Part shown: piece after piece, positions 6,408 to 13,729 of the stretch
Layout: each line of letters starts with the position of its first letter
Position numbering within the stretch: position 1 is the first letter of the stretch
From: JANNHK01 sp034408875
GTDB lineage: Bacteria; Actinomycetota; Acidimicrobiia; IMCC26256; PALSA-610
Direction of reading: 5' to 3'
Length of the DNA: 21,996 nucleotides
NCBI GenBank assembly: GCA_034408875.1
Contig: JAWXCJ010000319.1
Span: forward strand, 1-21,996
The notes under the pieces: generated by a model
What the model saw: only the letters and a program-made list of their open reading frames with translations
Databases searched by the model: none
What the model was told of the DNA's origin: nothing
Position numbers and translations under genes: made by a program

Positions 6408-7243
6408 TGCCCTTTGGCGGATTGATCGAGCGCCGCGGTCGCCGCCTCGGCCATCTGGCGGGCCTGTTCGGTCGACTCGCGTGCGAGGTCGGCGAGCGAG
6501 TCGTTCTCGGCGTCGGTGAAGCCGGCAAGGCTGCGGAACTTGCGGGCGAGCTGGATCACGTTCTCGTCGTCTTCACCACGGAAACCACCGAGGTTGAAGA
6601 TCGAGTCGACGGTGCGCTGGAAATCGAGGGCGCGCTCGCGCCGTTCGGGGTCGTCGGCCGTGATCTTGCGCAGCCAGTCGGAACCCATCTTCACGTGCGT
6701 CACTTCGTCGGCGAGCATCCAGTCTTCGCAGAACTCGAGGACCGGGTCACCCGACTCGTTGCCGAAATCCTTCATCGAACTGAACACGTCGATGGCGAGG
6801 CCTTCGAGCGCACGGTTCACACCGCACAGGCGCAACACCGGGTCGGGGTTGCACGCGGCGGCGAAGAGGAACGTCGACTCGGTGTACGCACCGATCTCGG
6901 TACCCATGTGGTCGCCGAGCTTGATCGAGATCTCACAGTGGCGGGACTCGTCCCAGCACTGGCGCGCCATGTCGAGCTTGAGCGCGAGCGGCGTCTCGTC
7001 GAGGTCGAAGTCGTAACAGGTACGGCCCGCGCCTTCGAGCGCCTGGATCTCGCCCACGAAGATGCCGTGCATCAACGAGCGGGACCGCTCCGCGGCGGCG
7101 GGGCGGTCGACGGCCATCTTGGCCGGGCCGGTGTTGCGCTGCGCGAGAGCCGCGCCGCGCGGGTCGAACAGCCGGTCGGCGATGTTGGTGCGGACGAACC
7201 GGTCGTCACGGGCCAACTCATTCTCGGCGAGGAACTTTTTCAT
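6404..7243 (-). CDS. Ferritin-like diiron protein (DUF455-like)
   Basis: This 279-residue protein belongs to the ferritin-like four-helix-bundle class. A full set of potential diiron ligands is visible: Glu65 or Glu70 (GEIQALEGAGR), Glu99-x-x-His102 (WDESRHCE), Glu147 (NRALEGLAID) and Glu180-x-x-His183 (ADEVTHVKMG). This is the E / ExxH / E / ExxH pattern of ferritin-like oxidases and oxygenases. Such domains bind two irons and activate oxygen; the substrate is unknown here. ATG 7243 follows a strong GAGGAGGT by 9 nt. The gene sits 30 bp after a second ferritin-like gene and overlaps the next unknown gene by 4 nt, forming a compact three-gene unit. It is longer than plain ferritins, and no export signal is seen. 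Confidence 0.8.
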   Translation of the reverse strand: MKKFLAENELARDDRFVRTNIADRLFDPRGAALAQRNTGPAKMAVDRPAAAERSRSLMHGIFVGEIQALEGAGRTCYDFDLDETPLALKLDMARQCWDESRHCEISIKLGDHMGTEIGAYTESTFLFAAACNPDPVLRLCGVNRALEGLAIDVFSSMKDFGNESGDPVLEFCEDWMLADEVTHVKMGSDWLRKITADDPERRERALDFQRTVDSIFNLGGFRGEDDENVIQLARKFRSLAGFTDAENDSLADLARESTEQARQMAEAATAALDQSAKGQ

Positions 7244-7273
7244 CCGGCAGTGACCTCCTCGGAAACTTCACAG

Positions 7274-7951
7274 CTACGCACGGGTCGACTCCACGCTCCG
7301 CTCCCTGGCGGTCGCTGCGCTGTCGTCTCCCAGGCTACCCGGGCCGGCGATACCACCGGACGCCAGGTAGAGGGTCTCGAGATCTTGGAATCGACGGGCG
7401 GCCCGCTCGACTTTCGCGGGGGTGTCGATGAGCGACTGGAGCAACATCTCGCCCTCGCGCCACGTCTCGAACTCGTCCTGGAGGATGAAGTTCAGCGACC
7501 GCTGCGTCGGGGCATCGGTGATCGAGCTCGTGCCGTTGAGGTGGTAGGTGTAGACCCCGATGAACCGAGGGATCAGCACCCGGTAGACGCCGACCAGCTT
7601 CTCGATCGTCTGGTCGGCCGCCTCGGGCTCGCGCACGGAGTCCATGAAGGTCACGAACTCGTCGTTGGGCGGCGCGTTGAGCCGCTCGCGGTTCATCTCG
7701 CGCAGTTCGGGGAGCCGCTCGTCCCAGCGCTTCGCGTGCTCGGCGTGGAACCAGGTGTGGCGGCCGAGCACCAGCTTCACGTCGAGTTCGGGGACGGTTG
7801 CCACCCAACCCCCGAGCACTTCGAACAACTTGATCTCGGCCCACTTGTAGTGGCCCACCCGGCGCGCCGAATCCTCGACGGAGAAGATGCCGGGTAGCTC
7901 GCGGCGGTCCCAGGGAGCGAAAGGAGATCGAGGCTTTTCGTGGTCGGTCAC
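7274..7951 (-). CDS. Second ferritin-like / diiron-oxygenase-like protein
   Basis: This 225-residue all-helical protein has a metal-ligand-like pattern: Glu39/Glu44 in HYKWAEIKLFEVLG, His69-x-Glu71-His72 in TWFHAEHAKRW, and acidic residues 159-161 in NFILQDEFETWREGE. It reads as a divergent member of the ferritin-like superfamily, although one canonical ExxH is altered to HAEH. The start is set at GTG 7951, not the open upstream GTG 8008. A promoter with -10 GAGAAT ends 6 nt before 7951, and residues upstream of it are encoded by the end of the EamA gene. It leads the ferritin-like operon and follows the EamA stop by only 10 nt. Its substrate is unknown. Confidence 0.72.
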   Translation of the reverse strand: MTDHEKPRSPFAPWDRRELPGIFSVEDSARRVGHYKWAEIKLFEVLGGWVATVPELDVKLVLGRHTWFHAEHAKRWDERLPELREMNRERLNAPPNDEFVTFMDSVREPEAADQTIEKLVGVYRVLIPRFIGVYTYHLNGTSSITDAPTQRSLNFILQDEFETWREGEMLLQSLIDTPAKVERAARRFQDLETLYLASGGIAGPGSLGDDSAATARERSVESTRA

Positions 7952-7957
7952 CCGGCG

Positions 7958-7988
7958 ATTCTCACCGGCCCTTGACCGTTCGGTCAAG
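7958..7988 (-). promoter_or_regulatory. Promoter of the ferritin-like operon with an 18-bp palindromic operator
   Basis: CTTGACCG (7971-7978), TT, CGGTCAAG (7981-7988) is a perfect inverted repeat with 8-bp arms, the form typical of TetR-family operators. On the complement it contains -35 TTGACC (7987-7982). An 18-nt spacer leads to GAGAAT (7963-7958), and the GTG start is 6 nt later. A repressor bound here would cover the -35. The palindrome lies within the last codons of the EamA gene. Confidence 0.55.
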
Positions 7989-8897
7989 TTGTTCGCGGGG
8001 TTCCCCACCTGCTGGTTTCGAGCGCCAGGCGCGGGATTCGGCGAGCAGGATGCCGCCGAGGATCACGACGGCGCCGAGGTAGCCGGAAAACCCGAGGCGC
8101 TCGCCGACGGCGTAGCCGACGACGCCCGCGACGACCGGCTCGAACAGCAGGATCACCGCGGCCCTCGACGGCTCGACGTAGCGCTGGCCCCACAGCTGGA
8201 TCGTGAACGCGAAGGCGCTGCACGCGACGCCGGTGACGAGGACGGCAACGACGACCTGGGTGTCGATCTCACCCAAACCGGTGACTGCGACGACGGGGGC
8301 GGCGAGAAGCGCCATCACCGCGAGCTGGCCCGCGGTCAGAGCGAACTGGTCGTACTTCTGCGCGAAGCGGCCGCCGAGGTAGATCCATATCCCGAAGAAG
8401 AACGCACAGCCGAGGGTGAGCGCGTCGCCGGAGTTCATCGACAACTCCGCGCCCGTCAGCAGGAACAGCCCGACGACCGACACGACGACGGCGAAGAGCA
8501 CGTTGCGGGGCGGCCCGGTGCGCGTCGCGACGGTTTCGACGAGCGGCGTGAACACGACGAACAACCCGGTGATGAACGCGGAGTTCGACGTGGTCGTGCG
8601 TTCGAGCCCGGCGTTCTGGAACCAGTAGCCGATGAAGCCGACGACACCGAACGCGAGTACCGCAACGACGAAGCCGCGGCCGCGTTCGGTGACGTCGGGC
8701 CGGCGCCAGCCGCGCCGCAGCGCGAAGGGCGCGAGCACGACGGCGCCGACCGTGAAGCGCATGAGGATGAACCCGACTGCCGTGGCGGATTCGAGCGCGT
8801 CCTGCACGAGCACGAACGTCGCGCCGTATGCGGTCGTCGCGGTGATCAGCGCGAGCTCAGGCAGGAGCGGCCGGCGCGTTTCCCAGCTCGCGCCCAC
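7962..8897 (-). CDS. EamA/DMT-superfamily transporter
   Basis: This 311-residue integral membrane protein has about ten hydrophobic helices in two EamA repeats (drug/metabolite transporter type). Signature segments are the N-terminal helix LALITATTAYGATFVLVQ, the TTSNSAFITGLFVVFTPL segment of repeat 1, and EPSRAAVILLFEPVVAGVVG near the end of repeat 2. These exporters move small metabolites across the cytoplasmic membrane; the cargo is not predictable. The frame is open far upstream over the NAD synthetase gene in another frame. GTG 8897, 5 nt after the nadE stop, is the first start giving a normal N-terminus, although no clear ribosome-binding site precedes it. It is probably co-transcribed with nadE. 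Confidence 0.85.
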   Translation of the reverse strand: MGASWETRRPLLPELALITATTAYGATFVLVQDALESATAVGFILMRFTVGAVVLAPFALRRGWRRPDVTERGRGFVVAVLAFGVVGFIGYWFQNAGLERTTTSNSAFITGLFVVFTPLVETVATRTGPPRNVLFAVVVSVVGLFLLTGAELSMNSGDALTLGCAFFFGIWIYLGGRFAQKYDQFALTAGQLAVMALLAAPVVAVTGLGEIDTQVVVAVLVTGVACSAFAFTIQLWGQRYVEPSRAAVILLFEPVVAGVVGYAVGERLGFSGYLGAVVILGGILLAESRAWRSKPAGGEPREQLDRTVKGR

Positions 8898-8902
8898 GCG
8901 AG

Positions 8903-10522
8903 TTAGCCGGGCCAGCGGTTGGTGATCGGCAGCCGCCGGTCCTTCCCGAACGCCTTCGGCGATACCCGCACGCCGGGCGCGGCCTGGCGCCGCTTGTACT
9001 CGTTGCGATCGATCATGCGCGCGATGCGGCGCACCAGTTCGGCGTCGAAGCCGCGGTCGATCAACTCGCCGATCGAGAGGTCGAACTCGACGTAACCCTC
9101 GATGATCGGGTCGAGCACCTCGTAGGGCGGGAGTGAGTCGGTGTCGAGCTGGTCGGGTCGCAGCTCGGCCGATGGGGGCTTGGCGATGATGACTTCGGGA
9201 ATGATCTCGAAGCCGCGCCGCGCGTTGAGGTCTCGGCACAGCGCCCACACGAGTGTCTTCTCGACGTCCTTGATGACGGCGAAACCGCCGGCCATGTCGC
9301 CGTACAACGTGGCGTACCCGGTGGCCATCTCGCTCTTGTTGCCGGTGGTGAGCACCATCCAACCGAACTTGTTCGACATCGTCATGAGCACGTTGCCGCG
9401 AATGCGCGCTTGCAAGTTCTCTTCCGCGAGCCCGGGCGTGTGCCCGTCCCCGAACACGGGCGCGAGCATCTGCTCGAAGGCGGCGTGGGCGGGCTCGATC
9501 GGGACGGAGTAGGTGCGGATGCCGAGCTTGGCCGCCAGGGCGAGCGCGTCGTCGACGCTGCCTGCGCTGGAATAGCGCGACGGCATGAGCACGCCGGTGA
9601 CGTGGTCGGCGCCGAGTGCGTCGACGGCGACGGCCGCGACGAGCGCCGAGTCGATACCGCCGGAAAGCGCGATAAGCACCGCGGTGAACCCGTTGTTGAG
9701 GACGTAGTCGCGTGTGCCGAGCACGAGCGCCTCGTACACCTCGTGCACCGGGTCGAGCACCGGTTCGAGGCGGGCCGACGCGACCCGTCCGTCGTCGAGG
9801 TCGACAATCAGGAGGTCTTCGGCGAACTGGTGGGCGCGCGCGACGACTGCGCCCGTTGTGTCGACAACGACCGAACCACCGTCGAACACCAGCTCGTCCT
9901 GCCCGCCCACGGCGTTGACGTAGACGATGGGCACTCCGGTCTCGGCCACGCGTTCACGCAGCACCTGCTCGCGTTCGCGCCGGCGTCCCGCGTGGTACGG
10001 CGACGCGTTGATGTTGACCATCACCTCCGCGCCCGCGCGCGCCGCCTGGAGGATGGGCCCGGCGGCGGACCACGCGTCTTCGCAGACCGTCACACCGACG
10101 CGCGTGCCGGCAACGTCGACGACCAACGGTTCGGACCCGGCCGAGAAGTAGCGCTGCTCGTCGAACACGGCGTAGTTGGGTAGCAACTGTTTTCGGTACA
10201 CGCCGAGCACGCGGCCGTTGGCGCACACCGCGGCGGCGTTGTAGAGGCGCCCGCCGTGCTGTTCGGGGAATCCGATGACCGCCGTGGCCGAACCCGTGCG
10301 CGCCGCGGCCTTCTCGAGCGCGTCGGCCGCGCCCGCGACGAACGCGGGCCGCAGGAGCAGGTCTTCGGGCGGATACCCGGTGACCGCCAGCTCGGGAAAC
10401 GCGACGAGATCGCAGCCCTCGGCGCGCGCGCGGTCGTACGCGGCGGCGATGCGTTCGATGTTGCCGTCGAGGTCGCCGACGACGGCGTCGATCTGGGCGG
10501 CGGCGACGCGCAGGCGAGACAT
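8903..10522 (-). CDS. nadE: Glutamine-dependent NAD+ synthetase
   Basis: This 539-residue two-domain enzyme makes NAD+ from nicotinic acid adenine dinucleotide, ATP and glutamine in the cytosol. The N-terminal nitrilase-type amidase domain shows its Glu44 (FPELAVTGYP), Lys111 (YRKQLLPN) and Cys147 (VTVCEDAW) triad. The synthetase domain starts near residue 265 and has the PP-loop SGGIDS at 287-292, then TTGNKSEMATGYATLYGDMAG. The C-terminus ends KRRQAAPGVRVSPKAFGKDR, as usual for the family. The frame is open to 10612, but homology starts at ATG 10522 (MSRLRVAAAQID). The ATG lies 7 nt after TATCCT, suggesting a leaderless message. The two-domain form is shorter than the ~680-residue mycobacterial enzyme. 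Confidence 0.95.
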   Translation of the reverse strand: MSRLRVAAAQIDAVVGDLDGNIERIAAAYDRARAEGCDLVAFPELAVTGYPPEDLLLRPAFVAGAADALEKAAARTGSATAVIGFPEQHGGRLYNAAAVCANGRVLGVYRKQLLPNYAVFDEQRYFSAGSEPLVVDVAGTRVGVTVCEDAWSAAGPILQAARAGAEVMVNINASPYHAGRRREREQVLRERVAETGVPIVYVNAVGGQDELVFDGGSVVVDTTGAVVARAHQFAEDLLIVDLDDGRVASARLEPVLDPVHEVYEALVLGTRDYVLNNGFTAVLIALSGGIDSALVAAVAVDALGADHVTGVLMPSRYSSAGSVDDALALAAKLGIRTYSVPIEPAHAAFEQMLAPVFGDGHTPGLAEENLQARIRGNVLMTMSNKFGWMVLTTGNKSEMATGYATLYGDMAGGFAVIKDVEKTLVWALCRDLNARRGFEIIPEVIIAKPPSAELRPDQLDTDSLPPYEVLDPIIEGYVEFDLSIGELIDRGFDAELVRRIARMIDRNEYKRRQAAPGVRVSPKAFGKDRRLPITNRWPG

Positions 10523-10523
10523 A

Positions 10524-10565
10524 TCCACGAGGATACGGCGAACGTCCATGAGGATACGGCGAACG
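10524..10565. repeat. Two 21-bp tandem copies at the nadE start
   Basis: Copies at 10524-10544 and 10545-10565 share GAGGATACGGCGAACG and differ at one position (TCCAC/TCCAT). Each copy carries on the complement the -10-like TATCCT. The inner copy sits 7 nt before the nadE ATG. It looks like a duplicated promoter element; the function is inferred. Confidence 0.6.
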
Positions 10566-10629
10566 CTCGCGCGAGACTTCTCCGGATGCTCGCGTGCGAG
10601 GTAGCTCGCCAACCGGAGGTCGGCAGCGC

Positions 10630-11190
10630 ATGACGTCGTGGAAGGACGGCGACGACTACCAACGCCGGTTCGACGCGCTCGCCGCGTCGGGCAAGGACGT
10701 CCACGGCGAGGTCGCGTTCGTCATGACGTTCGGCCCCGCGTCGGTGCTCGACGCCGGGTGCGGCACGGGCCGGGTCGCCATTGAGCTCGCGCGGCGCGGT
10801 GTCACCGACGTGGTCGGTGTCGATGGCGACGCGTCGATGATCGCAACCGCGCGCCGGCTCGCGCCGGAGATGGAGTGGATCGAGCACGACCTCACCACGG
10901 TCGATCTTGCCCGCACGTTCGACGTCGTGGTCATGGCGGGCAACGTCCCGCTCTTCACCCCGGCCGGTACGCACGCCGCGCTCGTCGCCGGGTGCGCGCG
11001 CCACGTCGCCGAAGGCGGCCGGCTCGTCGCCGGTTTCCAACTCGACCGCGGGTACACGCTCGCCGACTACGACGCGCACTGCGCCGCGGTCGACCTCACG
11101 CTCGTTGCGCGGTACTCGACATGGTCGGCCGACCCGTTCCCGGGCGACGGCACCTATGCCGTCTCGGTACACACCCGTCAGGCGAAGTAG
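10630..11190 (+). CDS. Class I SAM-dependent methyltransferase
   Basis: This 186-residue Rossmann-type methyltransferase has motif I VLDAGCGTGRVAIELARRG near residues 39-57. The acidic residue after strand 2 is in VVGVDGDASMIATAR, the DLARTFDVVVMAGN segment forms motif II/III, and GGRLVAGFQL is a later strand. Such enzymes transfer a methyl group from S-adenosylmethionine; the acceptor is unknown. The start at ATG 10630 is set by GGAGGT at 10615-10620 and by the fold. The in-frame start at 10594 would add 12 non-conserved residues. It is divergent from nadE (107 bp between starts), and its 3' end overlaps the convergent AraC-type gene by 13 bp. Confidence 0.88.
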   Translation: MTSWKDGDDYQRRFDALAASGKDVHGEVAFVMTFGPASVLDAGCGTGRVAIELARRGVTDVVGVDGDASMIATARRLAPEMEWIEHDLTTVDLARTFDVVVMAGNVPLFTPAGTHAALVAGCARHVAEGGRLVAGFQLDRGYTLADYDAHCAAVDLTLVARYSTWSADPFPGDGTYAVSVHTRQAK

Positions 11191-11939
11191 CGGCCGGGCG
11201 TTTCGCCCATTGCCTCGCGGAACATCGCACCGAACGCACTCGGCGTGCTGTACCCGACCGCGTACGCGGTTGCGGTGACCGACTCACCTTCGGCCAGGCG
11301 CCGGAGCGCCTCGACAAGCCGCGCCCGTTGCCGCCACTGCCCGATCGTCATCGCCGTTTCGTCGAGGAACAGTCGTTCCAGTGTGCGCCGACTCGCCCCG
11401 ACCGCCGCGGCCAGTTCGTCGAGCGGCGCGTCGGTTGCGATCGTCGCGACCAACTCGTCGGCAAGCACCTGCGCCCGCGGGTCCGACGGTCGCGGAAGTT
11501 GCAACGGCACTTGCGGCAACGTCGCCAGCTGGTCGACGAGTACACCGATCAGCCGCGCGTGCTCCGGGTGGTCGAGGTCGAGCGGGCTCGTGCGCACCGC
11601 GTGGATGACCAGTTCGCGCAGGAGCGGCGTGACGTTGACCACCCGCCACTCGCGCGAGAGCACGTCGAGTTCGGAACTGAGGTACAGCGTTCGCACCGAG
11701 ACACGGCCGTGCATCACGATACGAAACGGCGTGCCGTCGGGTGCCCACAGGGCCCGATGCGGCGGGACGACCCACGTCCCCGTCTCGGTCTCGACCGTCA
11801 TCACCCCCGCCGACGCGTACAGCAAGTGATCCCAGCCGGGGCCGGTCGGCAACACCACGGTTGCACTCGGATGGGTGACGGCGTACCCGCGCACGGCATG
11901 TCGCATCGGCGACATCTTCTGTCGAACCGTCGACGGCAC
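11178..11939 (-). CDS. AraC-family transcriptional regulator with N-terminal cupin domain
   Basis: The protein is up to 253 residues. Residues ~25-95 form a cupin-like sensor (LLYASAGVMTVETETGTWVV, PPHRALWAPDGTPFRI). The C-terminal 100 residues form the AraC/XylS DNA-binding domain with two helix-turn-helix units: LDELAAAVGASRRTLERLF, then ATAYAVGYSTPSAFGAMFRE ending in GETPGRYF. The start is uncertain: GTG 11939 gives the full form, while ATG 11915 and ATG 11906 are in frame. Its start is only 29 bp from the divergent VOC gene, which it may control together with itself; that is inferred from position. The 3' end overlaps the methyltransferase gene by 13 bp. Confidence 0.9.
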   Translation of the reverse strand: MPSTVRQKMSPMRHAVRGYAVTHPSATVVLPTGPGWDHLLYASAGVMTVETETGTWVVPPHRALWAPDGTPFRIVMHGRVSVRTLYLSSELDVLSREWRVVNVTPLLRELVIHAVRTSPLDLDHPEHARLIGVLVDQLATLPQVPLQLPRPSDPRAQVLADELVATIATDAPLDELAAAVGASRRTLERLFLDETAMTIGQWRQRARLVEALRRLAEGESVTATAYAVGYSTPSAFGAMFREAMGETPGRYFA

Positions 11940-11968
11940 GCCACCTGAGGGAGTGCCATCGTGGGCCC

Positions 11969-12331
11969 ATGACCATTGCGCACTTCGGAATCAACACCGA
12001 CGACGTCGACGCAACTCGGCGCTTTTACGAAGCGGTCTTCGGTTGGACCTTCACCGAATGGGGACCACCGAACTTCTTCCAGATCACGACGCCCACCGGC
12101 GGCCGCGGCGCACTCCAGCAGCGGCGCGACATCGGCGGCCACCGCGTCGTCGGCTACGAGTGCACGTTCGGAGTCGACGACGTCGACGCCGTCGCGCGCT
12201 CGGTCGTCGCCAACGGTGGCACGATCCTCATGGACAAGACGACGATCACCGGTGTCGGCGATCTCATCTGGTTCGACGACGGCGCGGGGAACGTGGTCGG
12301 CGCGATGCGTTACGACGCGGCGGCCGAGTAG
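11969..12331 (+). CDS. VOC (glyoxalase/bleomycin-resistance/dioxygenase) superfamily protein
   Basis: This 120-residue protein consists of one vicinal-oxygen-chelate domain made of two beta-alpha-beta-beta-beta modules. The first is IAHFGINTDDVDATRRFYEAVFGW, a textbook VOC opening split here as HFGINTDDVD and ATRRFYEAVFGW. The second starts at YECTFGVDDVDAVARSV and ends DLIWFDDGAGNVVGAMRY. Potential metal ligands are His5 and late acidic residues, but the metal and reaction cannot be assigned. It is divergent from the AraC regulator, which may govern it. The 3' end overlaps the doubtful ORF on the opposite strand by 22 bp. Confidence 0.85.
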   Translation: MTIAHFGINTDDVDATRRFYEAVFGWTFTEWGPPNFFQITTPTGGRGALQQRRDIGGHRVVGYECTFGVDDVDAVARSVVANGGTILMDKTTITGVGDLIWFDDGAGNVVGAMRYDAAAE

Positions 12332-12528
12332 TCGCGCCACCCGACGGGCGGCTCACCCAAGATCTGGCGCACGAACTCGAGCAGACGCGCCCGGTCCATG
12401 AGCGGCACCGGAAAACCTACGAGCAGGATCCGCCGCACTTCCCGCGCGCCCGTCATCGGCAAGAGTCGTACCGCCCGATCTGACACGCGCCACAGGCGGC
12501 TCCGGGCGGGCGACAAGACGCGGTACAT
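12310..12528 (-). CDS. Possible small hypothetical protein (72 residues)
   Basis: This reading frame from ATG 12528 is the only gene-like content of the 334-bp stretch between the VOC and DUF4331 genes. The product is basic at the N-terminus (MYRVLSPARSRLWRVSDRAV). It then reads REVRRILLVGFPVPLMDRAR, followed by LLEFVRQILGEPPVGWRDY. Its codons end mostly in G or C, like the neighbours. However, no ribosome-binding site or promoter is apparent, and its 3' end runs into the VOC gene on the other strand. I do not recognise the family. It may be spurious. Confidence 0.35.
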   Translation of the reverse strand: MYRVLSPARSRLWRVSDRAVRLLPMTGAREVRRILLVGFPVPLMDRARLLEFVRQILGEPPVGWRDYSAAAS

Positions 12529-12540
12529 CCGGATCGACGG

Positions 12541-12579
12541 GTCGCTACGTACAAGCGACGGACGGCACACCGGCCGTCC
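12541..12579. promoter_or_regulatory. Two adjacent inverted repeats upstream of the DUF4331 gene
   Basis: GTCGCT-N7-AGCGAC (12541-12559) is followed at once by GGACGG-N8-CCGTCC (12560-12579), 87 bp before the DUF4331 start. The first looks like a protein-binding dyad and the second like a hairpin. No clear -10/-35 pair is visible. Confidence 0.35.
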
Positions 12580-12665
12580 TTACCAGTCCGGCGCAAGCCG
12601 CCCGCCGCGCGACCTCAGAAGAGTCTTTCGTCGCGCGCGCCGTCGGTGCCGGAGGAGGGATTCCA

Positions 12666-13667
12666 ATGCGCAAGTTCATCAGCGCCGCGGTTGGTGTGGG
12701 GCTGGCAGCCGGACTGCTCGCGGTTGTTCCCGCGGGTGCGGCGGACCATCTCGACGCGCCGCTCGTCAAGAACGACGGCCGTACCGACATCAACGACGTC
12801 TACGTCTACAACTCGCCCCGCAACGACGGCAAGGTCATCCTCACGATGACGGTCAACCCCGTGGCCGGCGTGCAATCACCCGAGACATTCGCACCCGGCG
12901 TACCGTACGTGTTCGAGATCGACACGAACGGCGATGCAGTCGCGGATCGTCGCATCGGCATCGCGTTCACCGGCGCCGATCGTGCGGGCCGCCAGCGGTA
13001 CATCGTGCTCGGCCCCGACTTCGGAGCGGTAGGAACTACCGGTCACGACGTGGCGCTGCGCGACTACGCCACCAACAAGCAGGTCGGTAGAGCGCGAGCC
13101 GATCTCCACGACGACCCGTTCTTCTTCGACCTTGCCGCGTTTCGCAACGGCTTGGCGTTCTGCCCCGGTGGAGTTGGCACCAACTTCTTCACCGGACTGA
13201 ATGTCACCGCGATCACGCTCGAGATTCCGAAGACGGCGATCACCGACGGCGACACGACCACCGGAGTGTGGGCCCGCACAACTGACATGAGCGGGAACAC
13301 CATCGACCGCATGGGTCGGCCGGCGATCAACACCGTGTTCAACACCACCGACGCCGACAAGGACGCCTTCAACGCCGGCTACCCGGTCGACGACCAGGCG
13401 AACTTCCGTGCCAACGTCGTGGGCACGCTCCTCGCGTTGGGGAACGACCAGGCGACAGCGGACGGGCTCGCAGACTTCCTGCTGCCCGACATCATCACCA
13501 TTGACTTGGCCCAGCCCAGCGCGTTCCCGAACGGGCGTGCGTTGAGCGACGACGTCATCGACACCGAGCTGAACCTGATCACGGGTGGAGCAGTGCCGAG
13601 CGACTGTGTCGCCAACGACAACCGCTTCGTGAACCACTTCCCATACCTGGGACGACCCAACCGTTAG
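12666..13667 (+). CDS. Exported DUF4331-family protein
   Basis: This 333-residue protein has a Sec signal peptide (MRKFISAAVGVGLAAGLLAV, cleavage probably after VPAGA, residue ~25). The mature start ADHLDAPLV corresponds to the SSHREAP-like opening of DUF4331 proteins. Further family segments are DINDVYVYNSP, PYVFEIDTNGD, DDPFFFDLAAF, ITLEIPKTAI, WARTTD and a final FVNHFPYLGRPNR. DUF4331 proteins are extracytoplasmic and functionally uncharacterised, often encoded beside TPR proteins, as here. Translation starts at ATG 12666 after GGAGGAGG (12651-12658). It probably forms an operon with the TPR gene 62 bp downstream. Confidence 0.88.
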   Translation: MRKFISAAVGVGLAAGLLAVVPAGAADHLDAPLVKNDGRTDINDVYVYNSPRNDGKVILTMTVNPVAGVQSPETFAPGVPYVFEIDTNGDAVADRRIGIAFTGADRAGRQRYIVLGPDFGAVGTTGHDVALRDYATNKQVGRARADLHDDPFFFDLAAFRNGLAFCPGGVGTNFFTGLNVTAITLEIPKTAITDGDTTTGVWARTTDMSGNTIDRMGRPAINTVFNTTDADKDAFNAGYPVDDQANFRANVVGTLLALGNDQATADGLADFLLPDIITIDLAQPSAFPNGRALSDDVIDTELNLITGGAVPSDCVANDNRFVNHFPYLGRPNR

Positions 13668-13674
13668 ATCGGCG

Positions 13675-13704
13675 CAGGGTGGGCCACACCGGTGGCCCAC
13701 CCTG
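13675..13704 (+). terminator. Strong 13-bp intercistronic hairpin
   Basis: CAGGGTGGGCCAC (13675-13687) and GTGGCCCACCCTG (13692-13704) pair perfectly around the loop ACCG. The hairpin begins 8 nt after the DUF4331 stop and ends 25 nt before the TPR start. No T-tract follows. It could be a partial terminator or an mRNA-stabilising hairpin giving more DUF4331 than TPR product. Confidence 0.6.
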
Positions 13705-13729
13705 TCCGGTTCCCGAGAGGACTCTTCCG

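Noticed and set aside
6422..7897. Plus-strand 491-residue frame
   Set aside because: Antisense to the two ferritin-like genes, which have ribosome-binding sites or promoters and ligand motifs.
10524..10565. CRISPR-like repeat
   Set aside because: Only two directly abutting copies with no spacers.
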